From positions 17,933 through 81,932 of the forward strand of contig NZ_WBMT01000037.1 in the NCBI RefSeq assembly GCF_008923185.1: a DNA stretch of 64,000 nt. The letters run 5' to 3'. The notes below the pieces were generated by a model that did no database searches, was not told where the DNA came from, and was given only the letters and a program-made list of their open reading frames with translations. The position numbers and the translations under genes are program-made. This document shows, in pieces, positions 34,561 through 42,006 of the stretch (positions are counted from its first letter, which is position 1; each line of letters begins with the position of its first letter). This DNA is from Actinomadura rudentiformis. Lineage in GTDB: Bacteria > Actinomycetota > Actinomycetes > Streptosporangiales > Streptosporangiaceae.

Positions 34561-36477
34561 CTACGCCTCGCTCGCCGCCTTCGCAGCGGCCTTCGCGGCG
34601 GCCTTCGCGGCGGCCTTCTCCGCACGGCGACGGCCCTCGGGACGGGAAGCCCGCTCGCGTGCCGCGGTGACCCGGACACAGGCGGCGACCAGCACGACGG
34701 TCAGGACACCGGCCGCGATCACCCAGATGCGGAATCCGGCGGTGAGCCCGTAGAGCTGCTGGGCGCCGTTCTCCGGACGCAGGCGCTGGATCTGGCCCGC
34801 CTGGAGCGCGAGCACCAGAAGCTGGCCGACCAGGACGGCCGGGAAGCTCAGCGTCAGGCCGAACAGCGCCGCACCCACACCGGCGTCCCGGAGCGACGCG
34901 GCGAGCGCCATGCCGAGACCGGCCCCCAGGGGAACGAGCGGAGCCAGGAGCAGCCAGGGATCCGAGGCGACGTCGGTGGCCAGGCAGACGAGCACCGCCA
35001 CGATGGCGAGGCCGTGCCCGCCCAGTACCGCCCCGCGCGCGGCGTCCCGTGACATCCGTACGGTGGCGACGGCTCCCAGGAGCGCGGCGAGAGCGGCGGC
35101 GCCGAACGGGACGAGATACAGGCGCGGGTCGGCCGCGCCCCGCATCATCGCCGACGCGTTCGCCAGCCCGGCCAGCGGCCCGGCCAGCGGGTAGGTGAGC
35201 AGGCCGATGGTCACCATCACGACCGCGCAGCCGAACGGGCTGCCCGTGGCCGTGTCGCGGCTGCCCACCACCGCCAGGCCGAGCAGCGCGGCCATCGCGA
35301 TGCCGCCGACGACGAGCTGCGCACCCGGCGACCATCCGTAGGTGGTGACGACGGCGAGGAACGCGAACCCGGCGGCGGGGACGGCGGGCAGCAACAACTG
35401 GCCGCGTTCGGCCCGCCGTGACGAGGCCAGCCGGCTGCGGCCCCTGAAGATCATGCAGAGGAACGCGGCGGCGAGCGCGGCGGCGGCGATGGCCGGGTAC
35501 GGCGCGAGCGCCACGCGCCAGTCGGCGGGCGGGACACCGCCGCCAGGGAGCGGCGTCGCATGCAGCGCCAGCGGCATCGCGACGATGAGCGAGGCGGCCA
35601 GCATGCCCGCCCAGATCACGGTGAGGAAGCGGCTCCGCCTCTCCGCCACCAGGACGAGAACGGCGGGCAGCACGGCACCGGCACCGGCACCCTGGAACAC
35701 GCGGCCACCGGCGATCATCGGCACCGTCTCCGCGTACCGCGCCGCGCCGATACCGCCCAGCAGGAGCGCGAACCCGAACACGAGAACGAGGCGCGGCGAG
35801 AACCGCCGGGACGCCACGGCGAAGACCGGTACGGCCAGCAGGAGCGCGGGCAGCGCGAGCCCGGCGGCGCGGATCAGGGCCGGCAGGCCCGCGTTGTCGA
35901 GGCCGAGGGCGTCACGGGCGGGCACCAGCACGTTCATGCTGGTGTTGGGCAGTGCCAGCGCGATCGCGGGCAACGCGGTGAGCGTCAACATGAAGACGCC
36001 CATGGATGCGAACCACTCCCGCACCCGCCACGGCCGCACTTCCGCGCCATCCCCCTCGACGTCCTGATCAGAGGGATGCCGGGTGGACGGATCAGTGCGC
36101 TGCTCAGCGGACGAACCTGCGTACGGCTCGGTGGGCGAACCGGTGTCCGATTCAGCGGACGAGCCGGTGGGGAGCGGGTCGCCGGACGAGTCGACAGGCG
36201 GACCGGCGGGTGAATCGGGGGACGGATCGGTGGGTGAGTCGGGGAACGGATCGACGGATGAGTCGGGGCGCGGATCGGCGCGCAGGCTGGCGGGTGAGCC
36301 GATGCGCGTGCCGGTGGGCCGGGCGAGGGGCTGACCGGCGGGCGGTTCGGTGGTGACCCGGTCCCGGCGGACGGGACGTTCGACCGGGATGGTGAAACCG
36401 TCGGGGCGGTCGAAGGTGACGGTGCGGTCGGCGGGGTCGTCGGTCGGGAATTCGCTGGGATCCTCGTGGGGGGACAC
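34561..36477 (-). CDS. MFS-type transporter with long hydrophilic N-terminal repeat region
   Basis: 638 residues from GTG 36477, chosen because AAGGAGAAGGCC precedes it; ATG 36507 is the alternative. The first ~140 residues are hydrophilic and repetitive (DSSVDPFPDSPTDPSPDSP, SSAESDTGSPTEPYAGSSAE), encoded partly by 24-bp units. About 14 transmembrane segments follow, beginning FASMGVFMLTLTALPAIALA. The loop RFSPRLVLVFGFALLLGG and GRVFQGAGAGAVLPAVLVLV resemble MFS drug/H+ antiporters of the DHA2 type. The tail is EKAAAKAAAKAAAKAA, a Lys/Ala repeat. Substrate unknown. Confidence 0.75.
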   Translation of the reverse strand: MSPHEDPSEFPTDDPADRTVTFDRPDGFTIPVERPVRRDRVTTEPPAGQPLARPTGTRIGSPASLRADPRPDSSVDPFPDSPTDPSPDSPAGPPVDSSGDPLPTGSSAESDTGSPTEPYAGSSAEQRTDPSTRHPSDQDVEGDGAEVRPWRVREWFASMGVFMLTLTALPAIALALPNTSMNVLVPARDALGLDNAGLPALIRAAGLALPALLLAVPVFAVASRRFSPRLVLVFGFALLLGGIGAARYAETVPMIAGGRVFQGAGAGAVLPAVLVLVAERRSRFLTVIWAGMLAASLIVAMPLALHATPLPGGGVPPADWRVALAPYPAIAAAALAAAFLCMIFRGRSRLASSRRAERGQLLLPAVPAAGFAFLAVVTTYGWSPGAQLVVGGIAMAALLGLAVVGSRDTATGSPFGCAVVMVTIGLLTYPLAGPLAGLANASAMMRGAADPRLYLVPFGAAALAALLGAVATVRMSRDAARGAVLGGHGLAIVAVLVCLATDVASDPWLLLAPLVPLGAGLGMALAASLRDAGVGAALFGLTLSFPAVLVGQLLVLALQAGQIQRLRPENGAQQLYGLTAGFRIWVIAAGVLTVVLVAACVRVTAARERASRPEGRRRAEKAAAKAAAKAAAKAASEA

Positions 36478-36601
36478 GGCCTTCTCCTTCAAGAGGGCGT
36501 CATCCACCGAGGCACTTCCCGCAAAAGTGCAATGTCCGATTTGTGCGATAAATTAGAATCGCGAATATCGGCGGATGAGTTGAAACGCCGTGCCCGCGAA
36601 T

Positions 36602-36928
36602 TTAGCGCGCCTGCGCGCTTTCCGCCTTGCGTCCGAGCCAAATGGACGTTCCCCAAAGCAACCCGAAAAGGGCACCAAGGAAGAACATGGTCGGCACCAT
36701 GAAACCGGTGGCAATGATCAGCACCTGGAGCCCGCTGCCCGCCGCGACCGCCCACGGGAAGCGCAGCGTCCCGGCCAGCAGGAGGCAGGCCACCGCGAGC
36801 CCGCCGCAGACCAGGCCCGCGACCGCGCCGTTCACGTCCAGCACCGAGATCGCGACCGGGATGGCGAGCGCGATCACGATCGCCTCGCAGGTCAGCACCG
36901 TCGCCAGCAACCGTCGTGCGGCGTTCAT
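36602..36928 (-). CDS. DUF4233 membrane protein
   Basis: 108 residues with four hydrophobic segments (LLATVLTCEAIVIALAIPVA; GLVCGGLAVACLLLAGTLRF; GLQVLIIATGFMVPTMFFLG). DUF4233 proteins follow folC in many actinobacteria, as here. ATG 36928 has GGAGCGAGCCG upstream. The start region has been tandemly duplicated, giving an eight-codon leader ORF whose stop overlaps this ATG. Confidence 0.88.
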   Translation of the reverse strand: MNAARRLLATVLTCEAIVIALAIPVAISVLDVNGAVAGLVCGGLAVACLLLAGTLRFPWAVAAGSGLQVLIIATGFMVPTMFFLGALFGLLWGTSIWLGRKAESAQAR

Positions 36929-36971
36929 CGGCTCGCTCCGCTCGCGTTCATCGGCTCGCTCCGCTCGCGTT
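36926..36971. repeat. Exact 23-bp tandem duplication at the DUF4233 start
   Basis: CATCGGCTCGCTCCGCTCGC plus GTT occurs twice, at 36926-36948 and 36949-36971. It duplicates the DUF4233 ribosome binding site and ATG. The upstream ATG (36951) opens a frame MNASGASR that ends with TGA at 36925-36927, overlapping the true start as ATGA. Confidence 0.85.
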
Positions 36972-38392
36972 CACTTCGATCCCTCCACCCGCAGCAGGGT
37001 CCGCGCGTCGCCGACGGTGACCACCGAGCCGGTGATCAGCACGCCCGCACCCTGGTATTCACCGGTCTCCTCGGCCAGCCCGATCGCCCGGTCGATGGCG
37101 TCGTCCAGACGCGGGGACACGTGCACCCTGTCGGCGCCGAAGATGCCCTCGGCGATCTCGGCCAGTTCCTCGGCCGGCAGGGAACGGGGCGAGGAGTTGC
37201 GCGTCACGACCAGCTCGGCGAGGACGGGTTCGAGCTGGTCGAGCATGCCGGCGACGTCCTTGTCGGCGAACGCGGCGAAGACGCCGACCAGGCGGTTGAA
37301 GTCGAACGCCTCGGTCACGGTGGCGACGCTCGCCTCCATGCCCGCCGGATTGTGCGCCGCGTCGAGCAGCACCGTCGGCCCGGTCCGGACGACCTCCAGC
37401 CGGCCGGGCGAACCGGCCTTGGCGAAGCCGCTGCGGACCAGCGCCGGGTCGAGCTGGCCCTCGTCGCCGCCCACGAAGGACTCGCCCGCGGCGATCCGCG
37501 TGGTCGCCTCCAGGTTGGCCTCTCCCCTGGTCGGCGCCCCACTGGCGAAGGCCTCCACGGCGGCCAGCGCGCATGCGGCGTTGCTCGCCTGGTGGTCTCC
37601 GAACAGCGGCAGGAAGACCTCGTCGTAGACGGCGTGCAGGCCCTGGATGCGCACCATCTGGCCGCCGAACGCGATGTCGCGGTGCACCGCGCCGAACTCG
37701 ATGCCCTCCCGCGCCGCCACCGCGCCCACCTCGGCGACCCGGCGCAGCAGCACCTCGGCCGCCGCCACCGGCTGCTGCGCCAGGACGACGATCGCGCCGG
37801 GCTTGATGATCCCGGCCTTCTCGGCCGCGATCTCCTCGATCGTGTCACCGAGATAGCGGGTGTGGTCCAGGCCGATCGGCGTGATCACGGCCACGGTCCC
37901 GTCGGCGACGTTGGTCGCGTCCCAGGCGCCGCCCATGCCGGTCTCGATGATCGCGACGTCCACCGGCGCGTCGGCGAACGCCGCGTACGCCATCGCGGTC
38001 AGCACCTCGAAGAACGACAGCCGTGCGCCGTGCTTGTCGTCGATCAGCCGCACGTACGGGAGCACGTCCCGCAGGGTCTCGACGAAGTGCTCCTCGGAGA
38101 TCGGCTCGCCGTCGATCGCGATCCGCTCGCGGAGGGTGGTCATCTCCGGGCTGGTGTAGAGGCCGGTGCGCAGGCCGCGCTCGCGCAGCAGCGCCTCGAT
38201 CAGCCGCGCGGTGCTGGTCTTGCCGTTGGTGCCCGCGACGTGGATGACGGGATAGGAGCGCTGAGGCTCCCCCAGCAGGTCCACCAGATCGCGGATCCGG
38301 TCAAGGGTGGGATCGATGTCCCATTCGACCCCGCGGCCCATGATCTCGTTGACGGCGTCGCGGTAGTCGAGCGGCTCGTTTACCTGGCTCAC
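36971..38392 (-). CDS. folC: Folylpolyglutamate synthase / dihydrofolate synthase
   Basis: 473 residues. P-loop VAGTNGKTSTARLIEALL, TSPEMTTLRERIAIDGEPIS, IETGMGGAWDATNVADGTVA, PIGLDHTRYLGDTIEEIAAE and LDAAHNPAGMEASVAT are all FolC motifs. It adds glutamate to dihydropteroate and to reduced folates. Divergent from a second, diverged FolC-like gene 98 bp away; DUF4233 follows downstream. Confidence 0.95.
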   Translation of the reverse strand: MSQVNEPLDYRDAVNEIMGRGVEWDIDPTLDRIRDLVDLLGEPQRSYPVIHVAGTNGKTSTARLIEALLRERGLRTGLYTSPEMTTLRERIAIDGEPISEEHFVETLRDVLPYVRLIDDKHGARLSFFEVLTAMAYAAFADAPVDVAIIETGMGGAWDATNVADGTVAVITPIGLDHTRYLGDTIEEIAAEKAGIIKPGAIVVLAQQPVAAAEVLLRRVAEVGAVAAREGIEFGAVHRDIAFGGQMVRIQGLHAVYDEVFLPLFGDHQASNAACALAAVEAFASGAPTRGEANLEATTRIAAGESFVGGDEGQLDPALVRSGFAKAGSPGRLEVVRTGPTVLLDAAHNPAGMEASVATVTEAFDFNRLVGVFAAFADKDVAGMLDQLEPVLAELVVTRNSSPRSLPAEELAEIAEGIFGADRVHVSPRLDDAIDRAIGLAEETGEYQGAGVLITGSVVTVGDARTLLRVEGSK

Positions 38393-38490
38393 GTTGCTCC
38401 ATGCCTGCGGAAAGTGACCTTTGCAGCCTACTTGCCCTGGGTCCGCGGCCCGGCCGCGACGCCCGGGAAGGCGCCTGTAACCATGGGCAG

Positions 38491-39723
38491 GTGACGGCCG
38501 ACGAGGTGTTCTTCCGGGAGTGGCAGGCGCGGGCCGCCGGCGAGACCCGCAGCCTGGCCCGCGCCCGCGCCCTGGCGGAGGTCCTGGGCGTCCTTCCCGC
38601 GGGCGTTCCCGTCCTCGTGGTCGTCGGCTCCAAGGGCAAGGGCACCGCGGCGACCTATGCCTCCGCTTGCCTGGCCGCGGCGGGCCTGCGCGTCGGCACG
38701 GTGACCAGCCCGGGCCTGCGCGGCAACCGCGACCGCATCCGGGTGAACGGGCAGGCGGTCAGCGAGGCGGAGTTCGCGTCACTTGCCGAACGGCTGGAAC
38801 GGGCCATCGGCTCCCTGCCGCCGAGGACCGGCGGCTACCTCGCGCCGACGGGTCTCTTCACGTTGTCGGGAGTCGTGCAGGCTCGGGAACGAGGTGCGGA
38901 CGCCCTCGTGCTGGAAGCGGGCATGGGCGGCCTGGGTGACGAGGTCTCGCTGTTCAGGCCGGAGGTCGTCGCGATCACGCCGATCTTCAGCGAGCACGTC
39001 GGCGTCCTCGGCGACACCCCCGCGGCCATCGCCACCGAGAAGGCGGGGGTCGTGGACGCGCTGACCCGGCACGTCGTGTCGGCCCCGCAGACCCCGGCGG
39101 TCGCCGAGGCTTTGGAACGGACGGTCGAGGCTCGTACACGCAAGAAGGGGCTGGTGGAGTACGTCGAGATCGCCGATGTCCCCCAGGAACACCTGCCGCC
39201 AGGTCTCGTCCAGCGGGCCGCCCAGGTCGGCTGCTCCGCCGCGCTGCGGCTCCTGGAGGGCGAAGGGCTCGCACTTCCGGACGCGGAACGGCTGGAGGCC
39301 GTGCTGTCCACGGTCGTCCTGCCCGGCCGCCTTTCGTGGCACCGGGTTCCAGGCGCGGACACCGAGGTGCTGGCCGACTGCGCGATCAATGGCACCGGCG
39401 TGGCCATGGCCCTGGTGACCGCCCGGGAGCGGTGGGCCAACATCGACCACGTCGTGCTGTGTTTGCCCGACCACAAGGACCTGGACGGCGCCATCGCCGC
39501 ACTCGGAGCGCTGCCGGTGACGTTCGTACGGCTGCCGTACGAACGGCTGCGCTTCACCCGGCCGCTCCCCTCGTCCTGGGAGGTGATCGAGGCCGCCGAG
39601 CTCACCCCGGATCGCCTGGCCGGCCTGGGGCGTCACGTCGTCGCCCTCGGCACGGTCTACTTCATCGGCCAGATCCTCGATCTCGTCGACGCCGACACCA
39701 CGCGTCTCTTCACGGCGCCGTAG
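38491..39723 (+). CDS. Diverged FolC-like / Mur-ligase-family protein
   Basis: 410 residues from GTG 38491; the native start is uncertain because the ribosome binding site is weak. ATP-binding motif VVVGSKGKGTAATYASACLA, then TSPGLRGNRDRIRVNGQAVS, LEAGMGGLGDEVSLFRPEVV and SEHVGVLGDTPAAIATEKAG. These align with FolC, but GTNGK has become GSKGK, the DATN motif is absent (GDEVSLF) and DxAHN has become DCAINGTG. It is likely an amide ligase of the FolC fold with another substrate. Divergent from folC, so probably an old duplication. Confidence 0.8.
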   Translation: MTADEVFFREWQARAAGETRSLARARALAEVLGVLPAGVPVLVVVGSKGKGTAATYASACLAAAGLRVGTVTSPGLRGNRDRIRVNGQAVSEAEFASLAERLERAIGSLPPRTGGYLAPTGLFTLSGVVQARERGADALVLEAGMGGLGDEVSLFRPEVVAITPIFSEHVGVLGDTPAAIATEKAGVVDALTRHVVSAPQTPAVAEALERTVEARTRKKGLVEYVEIADVPQEHLPPGLVQRAAQVGCSAALRLLEGEGLALPDAERLEAVLSTVVLPGRLSWHRVPGADTEVLADCAINGTGVAMALVTARERWANIDHVVLCLPDHKDLDGAIAALGALPVTFVRLPYERLRFTRPLPSSWEVIEAAELTPDRLAGLGRHVVALGTVYFIGQILDLVDADTTRLFTAP

Positions 39724-39766
39724 GGCCGCGAAGCAGATCGCGGGAGGTCATGGGAGGCATGGGTGG

Positions 39767-39805
39767 CGGGAGGTCATGGGTGGCGCGGGCCCCCATGACC
39801 TCCCG
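39767..39805. terminator. Terminator between convergent genes
   Basis: CGGGAGGTCATGGG at 39767-39780 pairs perfectly with 39792-39805 around an 11-nt loop. A second copy of the left arm lies at 39750-39763, so alternative pairing is possible. Confidence 0.75.
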
Positions 39806-39806
39806 T

Positions 39807-40286
39807 TCAGTAGGCGGATCCGGAGCCTCCCCTCGACCCGTTCGGGCTCCCGGGAAACACCGGGGCTCCGTCACCGTCGCCAAAGCCTCGCTGAGGACCG
39901 CCCCTGAAACCACCCTGCTGCCTGTCCGGAACCTGCCACTGACGTGAGAAACCTGACCGGTCAGGGCCGTCATCACCCTCATTGGCGACCGCGACCCCCG
40001 TGGCCACGGCTCCGCCGCCGATGAAGACGCCGATGAGGCCGGCCCCGGCCAGCTGGACCGCCCTGTTCTGCACGAACTTGGCGAACCTGCCGTCCTTCCG
40101 CACCGTCCCCGTCCCTGGCGCGGCGGCTACGTAGGCGGGCTGCTGGTGCGCATCCCCCTGCGGCGTCTGCGCTGGTTGCCCCTGCGACTGCTCCTGGACC
40201 TGCGGCTGCTGCTGGGCCCGCTCCTGAGCCTGCGGCTGCTGCTGCGGTTCCGCAGGCTCAGGCGCGACCTTCTTCTCCTCGCTCAT
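39807..40286 (-). CDS. Gln/Pro-rich single-pass membrane protein
   Basis: 159 residues from ATG 40286 (MSEEKKVAPEPAEPQQQPQ). The cytoplasmic N-terminus is Gln/Pro-rich. One transmembrane segment near residues 90-115 (LAGAGLIGVFIGGGAVATGV) follows the basic RKDGRFAKFVQNR. The outer C-terminus is Gly/Arg-rich and short. No known domain. It is convergent with the FolC-like gene and has its own upstream region. Confidence 0.6.
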   Translation of the reverse strand: MSEEKKVAPEPAEPQQQPQAQERAQQQPQVQEQSQGQPAQTPQGDAHQQPAYVAAAPGTGTVRKDGRFAKFVQNRAVQLAGAGLIGVFIGGGAVATGVAVANEGDDGPDRSGFSRQWQVPDRQQGGFRGGPQRGFGDGDGAPVFPGSPNGSRGGSGSAY

Positions 40287-40659
40287 GCTGCCCCCGTTCG
40301 TTACTGGCATCGGTATCGCGCGGCTTGTTCGGCCGCAGTTAAAACCGTGCCGTTGGACTATGAGGGCTCCATGCAAGGAATCTGAGAAATGCCTGAATGC
40401 CGGACGTTAATCGCCGATACGGCGAGCTCGCCGGGACTGACGACGGCGGAGATGCGCCCATCAGCCCACCGACGCCATGCCGATGAGGAAGACCCTCCGC
40501 ACCGCCATCGGCTGTCTCCCGCCAAAGTTCGGCATCCGTCGCCTCACCGCCGGGCCTCCCAGGGCCCCGCCGAGGAGGAGCGCCTGCGGCCTGCGGCACG
40601 GATTGGAGGCGCGGGGGTGGTTCCGGAGTCGGGGGCGGGTGCTCGCGGGGTCGGGTTCC
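40287..40659. other. Gene-free stretch upstream of the Gln/Pro-rich gene
   Basis: About 370 bp with no convincing ORF. The part next to 40286 should hold that gene's promoter; the rest contains runs such as GGGGGCGGGT and short inverted repeats but nothing I can name. Confidence 0.4.
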
Positions 40660-41823
40660 CTAGGAGGCCTTCTTCTCCAGATCGGGCCGCATCTTGGCCA
40701 TCAGCACGGCCATGCCGGCGGTGTCGGGCGCCAGAGTCGGCGCGTTGTCGGCGATGATGCCGAACGAGGTCCGGGTCGCCCAGGCGCAGTAGACGTGCAC
40801 GTCGCTCAGGACCGCGAACGTGCCGCAGAGACCCTGGCCGCCGCCTCGCCCGGGGTTGGCCTTGACGGTGGCGATGACGGTGTTGGGCCGGGACTTCCGG
40901 AGGAACGCCTCGGGATCCCCGAGGTCACCCGTACCGCCGTAGAAGACGACGTTCCGGGGGGCCATCGGGACTCCGGCGTAGACGGCCGCGACGTTGCGGG
41001 GGCGTTCGGCTCTGGCCGCTCGCACACCCGCTTGGATGAACGGGTAGGCGGCGGTGGTGGCGGCTGACTCAGGGCTCTTGGTCAGGCCGCCCGCCACGGG
41101 CACGATCGCGATGGCGCGCGTCAGCTTGGGCGAGGAGCCGGAACCGTCGTCCATCCTGGTGTAGAGGACTCCGGCGGCGATGAGGGCCAGCAGGCAGATC
41201 CCGGCGCTCAGGGCGGTACCGATCAGAAGGCCGCCGCGGCCGCGCCGCTTGGGCTGGTACGGCGCGGGCAGCGGGGGGACGGAGTCCTCGACCGGACCAT
41301 CCGGCACGACCTGCCAGCCGCCTGAGGTGTGGGAGTCTGGCACCCGGTGCTCGGGCAGGGGTGGCGGGGCCTGGATGGGAAGGACAGGCAGCGGGCCGGA
41401 GGCGTGTCCGCCATCCATCACGGTCGAGGGCGGACCCGGGATCGGGCCCTCGGCCACGCGCACGTCGGGCGCCGACATCCACCACGGCTCGCCCTCGTAA
41501 CCTTCGTCGATCTCCCTGTCGCGCGGGCCCTCGGCCGGCTCGTGACGCGGCCTCTCGCCCCGCTCGTCGCGCAGGCCGCCCCGGTGGTCGTCACGCAGGT
41601 CATCGCGGACGTCGTCGTGGAGGTCGTCGAGCGAGTCTTCCGGGAAGTCGTCATAGAGGTCCTCGGGCAGATCGTCCGGGAGCAGTTCGAGGTCGGCCGG
41701 CACGTCAGGGGCCTCGACGTCGTCGATCATCTGCGGGAGGACCCGCGGTACGTCCAGATCGTCATCAAGGTCGATGTCCTCCGGAGCATCCGGCAGGCCG
41801 GGTTCGGCGACCGAATCCGCCAT
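40660..41823 (-). CDS. Acidic membrane-anchored protein with CxW-type outer domain (paralogue 1)
   Basis: 387 residues from ATG 41823. The first ~200 are strongly acidic with DDLxEDLxDD repeats (DDFPEDSLDDLHDDVRDD), then Pro-rich. One transmembrane segment (GLLIGTALSAGICLLALIAA) follows KRRGRG. The outer ~150-residue domain contains FYGGTGDLGDPEAFLRK, a Cys in GQGLCGTFAV and CAWATRTSFGIIA. The same domain occurs in the proteins at 44757 and 45914. Two conserved cysteines probably form a disulfide. Function unknown. Confidence 0.7.
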   Translation of the reverse strand: MADSVAEPGLPDAPEDIDLDDDLDVPRVLPQMIDDVEAPDVPADLELLPDDLPEDLYDDFPEDSLDDLHDDVRDDLRDDHRGGLRDERGERPRHEPAEGPRDREIDEGYEGEPWWMSAPDVRVAEGPIPGPPSTVMDGGHASGPLPVLPIQAPPPLPEHRVPDSHTSGGWQVVPDGPVEDSVPPLPAPYQPKRRGRGGLLIGTALSAGICLLALIAAGVLYTRMDDGSGSSPKLTRAIAIVPVAGGLTKSPESAATTAAYPFIQAGVRAARAERPRNVAAVYAGVPMAPRNVVFYGGTGDLGDPEAFLRKSRPNTVIATVKANPGRGGGQGLCGTFAVLSDVHVYCAWATRTSFGIIADNAPTLAPDTAGMAVLMAKMRPDLEKKAS

Positions 41824-41959
41824 CACACCCCCCACAATCCCGCCCAAAGCGCAGCTGATCAGAGAGATCGTAGCCTGGCCCGCGCGCACACCTGTCCCGT
41901 TCTGGGTGGTGTGGCCGAAATGACGCCGACGACCAGGACAGCTGACGTCGAGACATGCC

Positions 41960-41995
41960 CCAGGGCCCCGGCATCGCTGGCCGCCGGGGCCCTGG
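41960..41995 (-). terminator. valS terminator
   Basis: CCAGGGCCCCGGC at 41960-41972 pairs perfectly with 41983-41995; loop of 10 nt. It begins 12 bp after the valS stop. Confidence 0.75.
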
Positions 41996-42006
41996 CCGGT
42001 CGTCGG

